From: Armatimonas rosea
Lineage (GTDB): Bacteria; Armatimonadota; Armatimonadia; Armatimonadales; Armatimonadaceae
Direction: 5' to 3'
DNA: 64,000 bases
NCBI RefSeq assembly: GCF_014202505.1
Contig: NZ_JACHGW010000006.1
Span: 62,001 to 126,000 of the forward strand
Made by a program: the position numbers and the translations under genes. Below the pieces are notes generated by a model. The model was given only the letters and a program-made list of their open reading frames with translations, did no database searches and was not told where the DNA came from. This document shows, piece by piece, positions 24,733 to 31,921 of the stretch (position 1 is the first letter of the stretch; each line of letters begins with the position of its first letter).

Positions 24733-25143
24733 TTATCCTAGCAGAATCCTCTCCACCCTGCGAGCCACCTTGTGCCGCTCATCAGCGGGCTCGCCCTCGT
24801 AGCGCCCCGCGTCGCTCCCATCGTCGAGCAGGGGCGGCTGTAGGCGATGCAGGAGCAGCTCCGCCAGCTCGTGAACGAACGCCTTTGCCACCTCGATCTC
24901 TGGGTAGGCGGTATTGATCGCGATGGCGCTGGGGTCGCCGTCGGGTGGGGAAGCTCTCCACTCCCCACGACCAGCGCCGGGGACGTGGTAGAGGTGGACG
25001 CTCACGCCCATCTCCTCGGCGACGCGCTCCCAGGTGGCACGGGAGGCCAGCGGGAAGCCCTGGGCATAGCGTGCGAGGCGGGCGGCGACAAGCTCGGCTA
25101 CCTGCCTTTGGGTACTAGGAGAGATGGCGGGCAGTCGAGACAT
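24733..25143 (-). CDS. ImmA/IrrE-like metalloprotease, variant motif
   Basis: A 136-aa protein with a FVHELAELLLH motif at about residue 90. ImmA/IrrE proteases normally have HExxH; here the second His position is Glu, with a further His four residues on. The gene directly follows an XRE repressor, the usual ImmR-ImmA order in which ImmA cleaves the repressor on induction. The changed motif makes activity uncertain. Confidence 0.55.
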   Translation of the reverse strand: MSRLPAISPSTQRQVAELVAARLARYAQGFPLASRATWERVAEEMGVSVHLYHVPGAGRGEWRASPPDGDPSAIAINTAYPEIEVAKAFVHELAELLLHRLQPPLLDDGSDAGRYEGEPADERHKVARRVERILLG

Positions 25144-25146
25144 GGG

Positions 25147-25590
25147 CTACTCTTCTTTGGGCTCTCCTGTGCCGCCGATAGCCTGCTTGCGCTCCAAGTC
25201 CCGCAGGCGATTCTCCAGGTCGGTCAGCGCCGCCAGCTCGTTTGCCAGCTCCTCTACACGGGCCTTGCGGTCAGGGGGTAGGTTGTCGAATCGCCCACCG
25301 AAGAAAATCCGGTCTTCGTCGGGGACGTACTCGGTCTCAAGGCCAGCCCGCACTGCTCTTGCCTCTCTGGAGAGCGCCGTCACTTCCTCTTCCGATGCGC
25401 CTTCCCCTGCCAGCGCTCGCACGACCAGCTCAAGGGTGCTATCCCGCATCCCACCACCACGCTCCGCTTTATCCAGAGACGAATGGGCGATACCGGCAAG
25501 TTCGGCAAGTTCCCTGAGGGAAAGCCCTAGCCCTAGGCGCTTCTGCTTTATCCACTGACCAAGCCCGGCAGATTCTAAAGCACTGCTCAT
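25147..25590 (-). CDS. XRE-family repressor (ImmR/CI-like)
   Basis: A 147-aa protein starting at ATG 25590 (MSSALESAGLGQW). A helix-turn-helix at about residues 16-60 is recognisable (LGLSLRELAELAGIAHSSLD). The C-terminal half is charged and coiled-coil-like, suited to dimerisation. It is transcribed away from TGTACGC-type operators and from a divergent small HTH gene, the arrangement of a lysogeny switch. Confidence 0.75.
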   Translation of the reverse strand: MSSALESAGLGQWIKQKRLGLGLSLRELAELAGIAHSSLDKAERGGGMRDSTLELVVRALAGEGASEEEVTALSREARAVRAGLETEYVPDEDRIFFGGRFDNLPPDRKARVEELANELAALTDLENRLRDLERKQAIGGTGEPKEE

Positions 25591-25621
25591 TTTTAAGTAT
25601 GTCACTACCTTCTGACACCAT

Positions 25622-25701
25622 TGTACGCCGTTAGGGTACACGCAACCATACCGGTTTAGGCGTACACTTGCCTTGTGTCTTGTACGCTAGTAGGATACAA
25701 T
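25622..25701. promoter_or_regulatory. lysogeny switch operators and promoters
   Basis: Site 1 is TGTACGC-N5-GGGTACA (25622-25640). Site 2 is a half site GCGTACA (25660-25666). Site 3 is TGTACGC-N5-GGATACA (25681-25699). The plus promoter has TTGTGT (25673-25678), 17 bp, TACAAT (25696-25701), overlapping site 3. ATG 25709 follows the -10 by seven bases, so the message is probably leaderless. A minus-strand TACAAT overlaps site 1 in the same way and would serve the repressor gene. Confidence 0.7.
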
Positions 25702-25708
25702 TGAGGTT

Positions 25709-25921
25709 ATGGTACTAAAGAGTTTCAGACCCGAGGGTGTTTCCATTGGGGACGTGGCCCGGAACATGGGCAGGGCTCGCTCAACGGTTCAGAAGATGGA
25801 GACTAGCGAGAATCCCGGCGTCTTCACCGTGAAGCAGTACGCCGAAGCCGTGGGCAAGTCCCCGTTAGAGGTGATCGCCGCAATTCTGGGAGTGGACGAA
25901 AAAAGCGTACAAAATGCTTGA
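25709..25921 (+). CDS. small HTH protein (Cro-like)
   Basis: A 70-aa protein with a helix-turn-helix-like core (VARNMGRARSTVQKMETSEN) followed by a second helical pair (VKQYAEAVGKSPLEVIAAIL). Divergent from the repressor across the operators, which fits a Cro-type antagonist. The ATG lies seven bases after the -10 box. Its end carries the next operator half site. Confidence 0.65.
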   Translation: MVLKSFRPEGVSIGDVARNMGRARSTVQKMETSENPGVFTVKQYAEAVGKSPLEVIAAILGVDEKSVQNA

Positions 25922-25947
25922 CAGACTGTACGCCTGTAGCGTACAAT
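25893..25947 (+). promoter_or_regulatory. second operator-controlled promoter
   Basis: TTGACA (25918-25923), an 18-bp spacer and TACAAT (25942-25947) form a strong promoter. A perfect operator TGTACGC-N5-GCGTACA (25927-25945) covers the spacer and the -10. A weaker site, TGGACGA-N5-GCGTACA, lies at 25893-25911. ATG 25953 is five bases after the -10, so the transcript is probably leaderless. Confidence 0.75.
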
Positions 25948-25952
25948 TAGAC

Positions 25953-26219
25953 ATGCGAACACTCTACACCCCCAACGGCCCCGCCGCCTACCACAAGACG
26001 ATGCACGTAGCAGCGCACCTCTCGATGCGTGGCACTCCCACCGCCAAACGCTACTCGGTCTGGTTTGTCCCGACTGGTGGCGTCGGTCGCGGCCTGGCGG
26101 AGTCCGATCCTCGCCACAAGGCCGCCGTCAAGCGCGCTCTGGAGGCCGGTCCGCTGAATGGGGCGCGTGCGGAGTGGGCGGAGGAGAACGGCGACACGTA
26201 CACGGTGCAGGAGGCCTGA
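25953..26219 (+). CDS. hypothetical early phage protein
   Basis: An 88-aa protein starting at ATG 25953 (MRTLYTPNGPAAYHKTMHVA). It is basic, with an AKRYSVWFVPTGG strand and an Ala-rich helix. Directly controlled by the operator promoter at 25893-25947. No family is recognised. Confidence 0.55.
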   Translation: MRTLYTPNGPAAYHKTMHVAAHLSMRGTPTAKRYSVWFVPTGGVGRGLAESDPRHKAAVKRALEAGPLNGARAEWAEENGDTYTVQEA

Positions 26220-26220
26220 G

Positions 26221-26370
26221 ATGAAGACAAGGCCCGCACGCACCATCACGATCTACAGCGCCAAGGTCTACGTCGCCTGGGACAAGTTCCCGCCGCTCTG
26301 CGCTCCCGACTCGGTATGGAAGGAGTGGCACAGGCTCCAGGCTGAGGCCGGGGAGGCACCGACCTCCTAA
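26221..26370 (+). CDS. 49-aa small phage protein
   Basis: ATG 26221 follows the previous TGA by one base, with GGAGG about 8 bases upstream. The product begins MKTRPARTITIYSAKVYVAW and ends EAGEAPTS. Coupling to the previous gene supports it. Function unknown. Confidence 0.55.
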   Translation: MKTRPARTITIYSAKVYVAWDKFPPLCAPDSVWKEWHRLQAEAGEAPTS

Positions 26371-26373
26371 CAG

Positions 26374-26433
26374 TTTCCCGGTAGAGGAGATGTGTACTCC
26401 TCCTCCCCGCTATGGCCCCGGCGTACCGGGAAA
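26374..26433 (+). ncRNA. branched RNA structure at the start of a 377-bp gene-free stretch
   Basis: TTTCCCGGTA (26374-26383) and TACCGGGAAA (26424-26433) pair perfectly over 10 bp and enclose GAGGAG/CTCCTC (26384-26389/26397-26402). GGCCCC within the enclosed part can instead pair with GGGGCC just downstream, an alternative fold. This looks like a leader RNA or attenuator. No reading frame of interest is present. Confidence 0.45.
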
Positions 26434-26456
26434 GGGGCCGATTCGTTTACTGCTCT

Positions 26457-26483
26457 CCCCCGGCGCACTCCGGGGGCCTTTTT
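26457..26483 (+). terminator. intrinsic terminator in the structured stretch
   Basis: CCCCCGG (26457-26463) and CCGGGGG (26470-26476) form a 7-bp stem with a 6-nt loop, followed by CCTTTTT. It would end transcripts from the 25893 promoter unless read-through or the upstream fold prevents it. Confidence 0.65.
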
Positions 26484-26484
26484 G

Positions 26485-26568
26485 GAAAAGCGCAGGTAGC
26501 CACCTAGCGAGACGCAGCGCCCGCCGCTCTTGCCGTGATGGGGCAGGGTTCGATTCCCTGGCTTTTCC
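26485..26568 (+). ncRNA. tRNA-like element (acceptor and T arms only)
   Basis: GAAAAGC (26485-26491) pairs with GCTTTTC (26561-26567), preceded on the 3' side by a canonical T arm CAGGG-TTCGATT-CCCTG (26544-26560). The 84-nt length is that of a class II tRNA. However, no proper anticodon arm can be drawn, the D arm is reduced to AGGT-AGCC-ACCT, and no CCA follows. It may be a decayed tRNA, a tRNA-mimic RNA, or an attachment-site remnant. Confidence 0.45.
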
Positions 26569-26571
26569 TTT

Positions 26572-26747
26572 TGCTGAGGCGACCTCTCAGCAGACGCGAC
26601 GCGCTCCGGCGAACAGGGGCGCACAGATTCGGTGTTCGTTCATTCACTTCCTCGGGGTAGCTCAACACCTGCCCCGAGGTCAGAAAAACAAAAAGGGTCG
26701 GAGCGCTACGAACGCTCCGGCCCCAATCCTCGAAAGGATCATTTACC
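26572..26747 (+). ncRNA. hairpin-rich leader of the 26748 operon
   Basis: Three more stems follow the tRNA-like element: TGCTGAG/CTCAGCA (26572-26592), CCTCGGGG/CCCCGAGG (26650-26679) and GGTCGGAGCG/CGCTCCGGCC (26696-26722, 7-nt loop). A small ATCCT-CGAA-AGGAT hairpin just before the GTG of the next gene includes its likely ribosome site. No gene is seen. The series suggests a regulatory 5' leader. Confidence 0.45.
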
Positions 26748-27398
26748 GTGACGATTCTATCATCCGACCTGACTGCCATGCCAACTGGACGCGAGACCAA
26801 AGCAATCACCACGAGCTTGATGCGCTCCCAGACCCTGCTCTGGAAGGGCTACAAGATGCGTCGTGTCCAGGCTGGCGTCGTCGAGGTCAAGGGGCAGCCC
26901 ACCGAGCACAAGATTCGCGGTGGTGGCACTCGCATCGACACCCACGGCCCCTACACCGTGGACACCATTGCCCGCACCTGCACCTGTGCCGGATTCGCCA
27001 ATCGCTCGATCTGCGCCCACCTTCCTGCCGCGATGGAGTTCCACGCGGCCTACCAGCGCGGGGAGAGCCCGACGGTGCGCATGGTGACCATCTCCCGTGA
27101 GCTGATCGCACTGCGCGAGATCGAGGGGAGCCGCTACCACTGCCAGGAGGGCCGCATCGTGGTCTTCCGCTCCTGGGAGCAGGCGGGAGCCTACTGGAAC
27201 CAGCGCCCCGACCTGATCGAGCACACCGAGCTGGTCGAGCTGCGGAGCATTGACCTGGAGGAGCTGGCCGCGACCAGGCGCTATGCCGGGCTGATGCTGG
27301 AGACCGGCGAGGGAGCGCAGGAGATCCCGCTTCCCGAGGTCGATTGGTCGGCCCGTGCCACACGAACCAATGCTGCTAAGAGAGAGGACTTTGACTGA
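26748..27398 (+). CDS. SWIM zinc-finger protein, second copy
   Basis: A 216-aa protein from GTG 26748; ATG 26778 is the alternative. Around residue 80 it has CTCAGFANRSICAH, a C-x-C-x(8)-C-x-H SWIM motif, preceded by a short beta stretch. The C-terminal part has a beta/helix mix (EGRIVVFRSWEQAGAYW). TGATG overlap couples it to the next gene. A different SWIM protein lies at 18069-18431. Likely a DNA-binding accessory protein. Confidence 0.6.
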   Translation: MTILSSDLTAMPTGRETKAITTSLMRSQTLLWKGYKMRRVQAGVVEVKGQPTEHKIRGGGTRIDTHGPYTVDTIARTCTCAGFANRSICAHLPAAMEFHAAYQRGESPTVRMVTISRELIALREIEGSRYHCQEGRIVVFRSWEQAGAYWNQRPDLIEHTELVELRSIDLEELAATRRYAGLMLETGEGAQEIPLPEVDWSARATRTNAAKREDFD

Positions 27399-27835
27399 TG
27401 TCTAACCCAATCGCCTTCTCGCTTCTGCTTGCCTACGCCCAGGCGCAGGAGGCCAAGCGCGCCCTCGATGCCATCGACTTTGGCTACTACGACGATCTCA
27501 CCACGACCGAGAAGTGCCGCCTTTGGTGGGATCAGCTCGATCACCTCTTCCCCGCCGTGGCCACGACCTGCCCGCCGGTGACGGTCGAGGACCTGATCGC
27601 GCACGACGAGCTCGACACTCTCCGGGACACCGAGAGCATCGCTAGCCTGGAGGCGCTGACCCCCGCCGAGCTGCGGGACCAGCGCTGGCGCTTCGAGTGC
27701 TACGACGAGTGGGAGGCTCCCGACTCCGAGCACGTGGACTACAAGCTCGACCACTACCTTCGCCAGCTCCGCCACCAAGCGATGGCCGCCGCTGGCGTTT
27801 CTGTCTCGCTACCGACCTACCAGGAGGGCAATTAG
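27398..27835 (+). CDS. hypothetical early phage protein
   Basis: A 145-aa acidic helical protein with several Trp and Tyr (EKCRLWWDQLDHLFPA). Starts at an ATG overlapping the previous TGA. No family is recognised. Confidence 0.55.
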   Translation: MSNPIAFSLLLAYAQAQEAKRALDAIDFGYYDDLTTTEKCRLWWDQLDHLFPAVATTCPPVTVEDLIAHDELDTLRDTESIASLEALTPAELRDQRWRFECYDEWEAPDSEHVDYKLDHYLRQLRHQAMAAAGVSVSLPTYQEGN

Positions 27836-28456
27836 ATGCCTACCACTAAGCCAATCAGGGTTGTAGATTCTTCTCGACCCGCGCCCCCAGCAGGCACCAA
27901 GACCCACAAGCAGGGATGTCCCTGCCCGATCTGCAAGATGCAGCGCAAGAAGGCCGAGCAAGAGGTGCGCGCCGAGGAGTACGCCCTGGCGATCCGCACC
28001 CAGAAGGCGGAGGAGCTTGCCAAGGTCGAGAGCCTTGAGGCCCAGGTCTCCCGAGTGCAGGAAGCCCTTCGCACGATGGAGGACAGCCGCAACATTCTCC
28101 AGACCCAGCTGCGCAACACTAACGAGGAGCTCAAGGCGGCCAAGGAAGAGAACGATGCTCTGAACACTGAGGCCGGCATCAACCACCGCAAGCTGATCGA
28201 CCAGAGAGCACAGATCGACGAGCTCCTGGCCCACGTGACCAGCGCGGAGAAGGAGCTGACCGCGATGCAGTCGGAGCTCGCCTCGATCACTGGAAGCCGA
28301 GAGCAGCAGTTCCGGGAGTGGGACGAGGAGCGCAACGTGCTTCAGGCCATGCTGGAGCACGCCGAGATAAGTCGGAGCGGGGCACGGCTGATGATCGCCC
28401 TTGTGGTCTCGCTTGCCTTGGCGCTGGGGATTGTGATCGGGAAGGTTGGACGATGA
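27836..28456 (+). CDS. Cys-rich, coiled-coil, C-terminally anchored protein
   Basis: A 206-aa protein. A CPCPICKMQ cluster near residue 28 could bind metal. Residues 35-180 form a long heptad-like coiled coil, and the last about 20 residues are a membrane segment (MIALVVSLALALGIVIG). The layout resembles a cytoplasmic rod tethered to the membrane. Followed by another small membrane protein overlapping by four bases. Role unknown; spanin-like or membrane-organising functions are possible. Confidence 0.55.
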   Translation: MPTTKPIRVVDSSRPAPPAGTKTHKQGCPCPICKMQRKKAEQEVRAEEYALAIRTQKAEELAKVESLEAQVSRVQEALRTMEDSRNILQTQLRNTNEELKAAKEENDALNTEAGINHRKLIDQRAQIDELLAHVTSAEKELTAMQSELASITGSREQQFREWDEERNVLQAMLEHAEISRSGARLMIALVVSLALALGIVIGKVGR

Positions 28457-28710
28457 ACTGGAACACCCCCGACGCCCCCGACCAGTACGCCGCGCTGGTT
28501 CGCTCCCGTGCCCAGGTTCAGGCCGCGATTTGTGCAGACCGCCGCCGCGATGCTCTCTCTCTCTGGCGACTCCGGGGCGCTCTCCTTGCCATCGTCTTCG
28601 CCGTGATCGTACTGCTGGTCGGACTGATCGACTCGCCTGCGGATCACGTGGGGCCGGACGAGATGGCTCATGTGCGGGCTGGGCGTCAAGTCGTTGAGGT
28701 GACCCGGTGA
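28453..28710 (+). CDS. small single-pass membrane protein
   Basis: An 85-aa protein from ATG 28453 (MNWNTPDAPDQYAALV). One hydrophobic segment, LRGALLAIVFAVIVLLVGLI at about residues 40-60, is flanked by Arg on the inside. It overlaps both neighbours by four bases. Its adjacency to the coiled-coil membrane protein suggests that they work together. Confidence 0.55.
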   Translation: MNWNTPDAPDQYAALVRSRAQVQAAICADRRRDALSLWRLRGALLAIVFAVIVLLVGLIDSPADHVGPDEMAHVRAGRQVVEVTR

Positions 28711-29090
28711 GCATAATGCCCTGCCCGTTCTGTGGGCGTAACTCATTCCGCACAAGGGCTTCCGCAGGCTATCTAGTCATGTGCGCTTCCTGCGGAACCA
28801 CCGGCCCCGGCGACAGCCTCACTGGAGGAGGCACTACGCACGACACGCAGGAGGAGGCAATCGCCGCATGGAACAAGCGCCACACTCCCGCCCCAAGCAA
28901 CACCCAACAAGCCGCCGCCGCCGTTCTAGCCGCTCAGGAGGCCAAGGGCTTGAGCAAGTACGGCACGACGCTCGACACGGCGGGACTCAGCCTGCTTGAG
29001 ATAGCCGAGCACTACCAGCAAGAAGCCGCCGACGCCCTGATGTACGCGACGGCGATGGTGGAGCTGATGAAGAAAGAGGCCGCCTCATGA
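28707..29090 (+). CDS. Lar-like zinc protein with helical C-terminal domain
   Basis: A 127-aa protein from GTG 28707. The N-terminal 50 residues show the Lar/restriction-alleviation pattern: CPFCG, CASCGTTGP and EEAIAAWNKR. The C-terminal half (LLEIAEHYQQEAADALMYAT) is a helical module like those in small phage nucleotide-metabolism proteins. Lar-type proteins can modulate host type I restriction; that function is not proven here. Confidence 0.6.
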   Translation: MSIMPCPFCGRNSFRTRASAGYLVMCASCGTTGPGDSLTGGGTTHDTQEEAIAAWNKRHTPAPSNTQQAAAAVLAAQEAKGLSKYGTTLDTAGLSLLEIAEHYQQEAADALMYATAMVELMKKEAAS

Positions 29091-30184
29091 ACACCCAGAT
29101 GCTTCTGCTCTCCCGGATCGTCGAGACCCCCGGCTTCAATCCGCGCGAGAAGTACGGCGATGAGGAGTTTGCAGAGCTCGTCGAGAGCATCCGCACCAAT
29201 GGGATGATCACGCCCCCGCTGGTGCGCGCCGCCGATGCCGAGGGGATGTCTTGGAGCCTGGTTGCGGGTCACCGGCGCGTGAAGGCCGCTCGCCAGATCG
29301 GTCTGGAGCAGATCGCCTGCGTGTGCCTGCCCTACGCACCGGAGGCGGACAACCTCCCCTTAGCCCTAATCGAGAACCTGCACCGCAAAGACCTCGACCC
29401 CATCGAGAAGGCCAAGGGCTTCAAGCGCATGATGGATCGTGGGCTCAATAAGCTCCAGGTAGGCAAGGTGCTGGGCATCTCGGACGCCTATGTGGGGCGG
29501 ATGCTGTCCTTGCTGGAGCTGCCCAGTCCCATCCAGCAGCTCGTGACCACCAAGGGCCTAGGGCAGGAAGCCGCCTCGCACCTCGCCACGGGGATTCGCC
29601 AGGGGATGCCAAAGCGCGAGGCCACCACGCTGGCACGCACCGCCGCCAAGGACAAGCTCACGGGCTACGAGGTGCGCCAGGAGGTTCGCAAGTCCCTGGG
29701 CGATCCCATGCCACCCGTGCGCCAGCCCAGCGAGATCTTCTTGTCTTTGCCCATGAGCAAGAAGCCCGTTCTCGACTGGGCACTGATGCGCTTTGGGAGC
29801 CTGGCGGGGGCGCTGGAGGCTCTCCAGGCGCTACACGCTCCCGCCACGGCCAAGAAGCAGGCAGGGGAGCCCTCGCCCATCGCGGTGGGCTCTGATGCCG
29901 TCATGGGCACCTGGCGCGATCCCATGGGCGTGGTACGCACGGGTCAGCGGCGCTGGCCTGAGTTCCTCGTGGGCATGAACCAGGGGACGGGCGGGCTCAT
30001 CGCGCTCCCCGCTGGCCCCCTGCCTGCGGGCTTTGTCCTCTGCTGCGAGGTCATGCCCAACGACTCGGTACACATCGCCGCCACGGCCAGCGGTCGGGCT
30101 CGCACGGTCGCCGAGACGATCAAGGACAGCCTGATGGGCCGAAGGATCGATCCTTCGGCGGGCAAGAAGGGCGGCATCAAGTAA
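29087..30184 (+). CDS. ParB-like protein 1
   Basis: A 365-aa protein. ParB/Sulfiredoxin-like N-terminal domain: NPREKYG near 20, VAGHRRVKAARQIG near 58 and ALIENLHRKDLDPIEKAKGF near 90, then an HTH (QVGKVLGISDAYVGRMLSL). ParB proteins bind DNA and CTP. No ParA is encoded nearby, so segregation is not obvious; phage ParB-like proteins often act in replication or transcription control. It overlaps 28707-29090 by four bases. Confidence 0.75.
   Translation: MNTQMLLLSRIVETPGFNPREKYGDEEFAELVESIRTNGMITPPLVRAADAEGMSWSLVAGHRRVKAARQIGLEQIACVCLPYAPEADNLPLALIENLHRKDLDPIEKAKGFKRMMDRGLNKLQVGKVLGISDAYVGRMLSLLELPSPIQQLVTTKGLGQEAASHLATGIRQGMPKREATTLARTAAKDKLTGYEVRQEVRKSLGDPMPPVRQPSEIFLSLPMSKKPVLDWALMRFGSLAGALEALQALHAPATAKKQAGEPSPIAVGSDAVMGTWRDPMGVVRTGQRRWPEFLVGMNQGTGGLIALPAGPLPAGFVLCCEVMPNDSVHIAATASGRARTVAETIKDSLMGRRIDPSAGKKGGIK
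30138..30159. repeat. 22-bp perfect palindrome at the end of ParB-like 1
   Basis: GCCGAAGGATC followed by its exact complement GATCCTTCGGC, inside the last codons of the gene. As RNA it folds into a 9-bp stem with a TCGA loop. It belongs to the same type as the other tetraloop palindromes. Confidence 0.5.
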
Positions 30185-30444
30185 TGGCTCGCACGCTCCT
30201 TCCCGCATCCCAGCGCTGCCCCGCACAGAAGGCATTTGCAGACGCGCTGTGCCCGGATGGCATTGGGGCTAAGGACGCGGCCACGGAGCTGTACCGCCTA
30301 CTGGCGCTAGCCCAGAGCATTCACGACAACCCCAACGCAAAAGAAGCCGACCTGCGCCTGGCGACGGACATCGTAGGCGCAGGTCACATCGTCGCTCATC
30401 ACCTGGAAGCAATCCGGGAGCTGAGCAAAGGACTACCAAAATGA
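30184..30444 (+). CDS. hypothetical small helical protein
   Basis: An 86-aa, helical, slightly charged protein between ParB-like 1 and the sliding clamp, overlapping the clamp start by four bases. No family is recognised. Confidence 0.55.
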   Translation: MARTLLPASQRCPAQKAFADALCPDGIGAKDAATELYRLLALAQSIHDNPNAKEADLRLATDIVGAGHIVAHHLEAIRELSKGLPK

Positions 30445-31664
30445 TTCATGTTTCAACCCGAGACTTAAACCAGGCACTTGCCATCGTCACGCCGCTTGCC
30501 CTGAAGGCGGGCACGCTTCCGATCACGAGCACAGTGCACCTTCTTCCGTCCAGCAACAAGCTGGCCCTGATTACTACGAGCATGAGCGCATGGCTACGGG
30601 CCGAAGTCCCAATGATGAGCAACTCAGGCACTCCTGACCTTGGACTTGGCGAGCCCACGCCCAAGTCTCTAGGCACCGAAGAGGTCGGCACGTGTATCGG
30701 AAGCCGGCAGCTCAACACGCTCGTAAGCACGCTGGAAGCCCCCGATACGCAGATCGCACTTCCCGAAGGAAACAACAAGGCGACGGTCACCAGCGGGCGA
30801 GTCAAGGCCGCTCTCCTATGCCTCCCCGGAGAGGAGTTTCCACACCCTGCCAGTGATGGACAACTTGGGCAGCCGACCGTGCTTCCCGCCGAGGTATTCT
30901 GCATGGCTCTCCAGAGTGCCATTGCCTTTGCCGCAACGGACACGAAGCGAACGGCCCTTTGTAGCGTCCTGCTCGATGGCGACCGACAAGAGGTGCGATT
31001 TGTGGCTACGGATACGCACACGCTCTTTCGTAGGTCGCTCTCGGGAGGGAGCTACACCGGGGTCTCGCCCCTGGGCAAGTGCCTGATTCCCATGGAGTCT
31101 GCCACACACGTGCTTCGGATCGTGCGTGCACTGAAAGCCCTGGAGGTTTCCCTACGAGTCCTCAAGCCGGAGACGGGTGGTAGCTACTTGGTTGTTGGTC
31201 TGGCTTCCGGCGATATGGCAGTGACGATGACGCTTCGGCTTTCCGAGGAGGCGTACCCCAACTACGAGCGCGTCATCCCGACGGCTCACGAGAGGGAATG
31301 GACGCTGGATCGAAAGGACGCGCTGACCGCCATCTCTCGCGTCTCCATTGCCGCCAGTGACAATGCGAACCGCTGCGTCCTGTGTAACTACGACCGCCCC
31401 TCATCTGCACTGATCACGGCTGAATCGGGCACTATCGGCGTGATCGAGGACGAGCTGGAGGTAGCCGCCAATGGTGAGCCGATTGAGATCTGCTTCAACG
31501 CAAAGCTGTTCAAGCGGTGTCTTGATGCGATGGTGGGCGATGGCGTCTCCCTGCGGATGACCGAGCCCCTGCGGCCAAGCAGTATTGTGCCCACCGATGA
31601 GCCCGCCACAGACGGGTGGCACGTCTCGACGTTGACAGTTCTGATGCCGATGCAGGTGGTTTGA
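30441..31664 (+). CDS. dnaN: DNA polymerase III beta-clamp-like protein
   Basis: A 407-aa protein with the length and fold pattern of bacterial beta clamps. Recognisable parts are TRDLNQALAIVTPLAL at the start, LPGEEFPHP near 130, a second-domain start LPAEVFCMALQSAIAFAATD, YPNYERVIPT near 275 and a C-terminal TLTVLMPMQV, the usual clamp ending. It would tether the replicative polymerase to phage DNA. No phage polymerase gene is in the window, so it probably recruits a host enzyme or one encoded to the left. Confidence 0.8.
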   Translation: MIHVSTRDLNQALAIVTPLALKAGTLPITSTVHLLPSSNKLALITTSMSAWLRAEVPMMSNSGTPDLGLGEPTPKSLGTEEVGTCIGSRQLNTLVSTLEAPDTQIALPEGNNKATVTSGRVKAALLCLPGEEFPHPASDGQLGQPTVLPAEVFCMALQSAIAFAATDTKRTALCSVLLDGDRQEVRFVATDTHTLFRRSLSGGSYTGVSPLGKCLIPMESATHVLRIVRALKALEVSLRVLKPETGGSYLVVGLASGDMAVTMTLRLSEEAYPNYERVIPTAHEREWTLDRKDALTAISRVSIAASDNANRCVLCNYDRPSSALITAESGTIGVIEDELEVAANGEPIEICFNAKLFKRCLDAMVGDGVSLRMTEPLRPSSIVPTDEPATDGWHVSTLTVLMPMQVV

Positions 31665-31680
31665 GAAGGTTCGTACCTTC
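31665..31680 (+). repeat. tetraloop palindrome after the clamp stop
   Basis: GAAGGT-TCGT-ACCTTC starts immediately after TGA 31662-31664. It is the same placement as the palindrome at 6967. Confidence 0.5.
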
Positions 31681-31696
31681 TTTGAGGAGCAATACC

Positions 31697-31921
31697 ATGA
31701 GATGCAAGCGATGTAAGTGCGATATTTCCCGTCCCATCGAGCAGTTTGGCAACCCCGCCGGACTGCCCGATCAGGGCGATGGCCCGGTCTGCGCCGTGTG
31801 CTGGCTGTCCACCACGACCAGGGGAATCTACGGCGGCCCCGTGATGCCAGTCAAGCTGCCCATTCAGCAGCTCAGCATAGACGTGAGCCTCGATCTTGAG
31901 CAGAAAGCGGTGGCAGCATGA
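31697..31921 (+). CDS. small zinc-finger protein
   Basis: A 74-aa protein from ATG 31697 (MRCKRCKCDISRPIEQFG) with GAGG ten bases upstream. CxxC (CKRC) and a later CAVC pair are a typical small zinc ribbon. It overlaps ParB-like 2 by four bases. Confidence 0.6.
   Translation: MRCKRCKCDISRPIEQFGNPAGLPDQGDGPVCAVCWLSTTTRGIYGGPVMPVKLPIQQLSIDVSLDLEQKAVAA

Noticed and set aside
26485-26568. A complete functional tRNA gene
   Set aside because: No anticodon stem-loop with a 7-nt loop can be formed and the D arm is too small, so it is listed only as tRNA-like.
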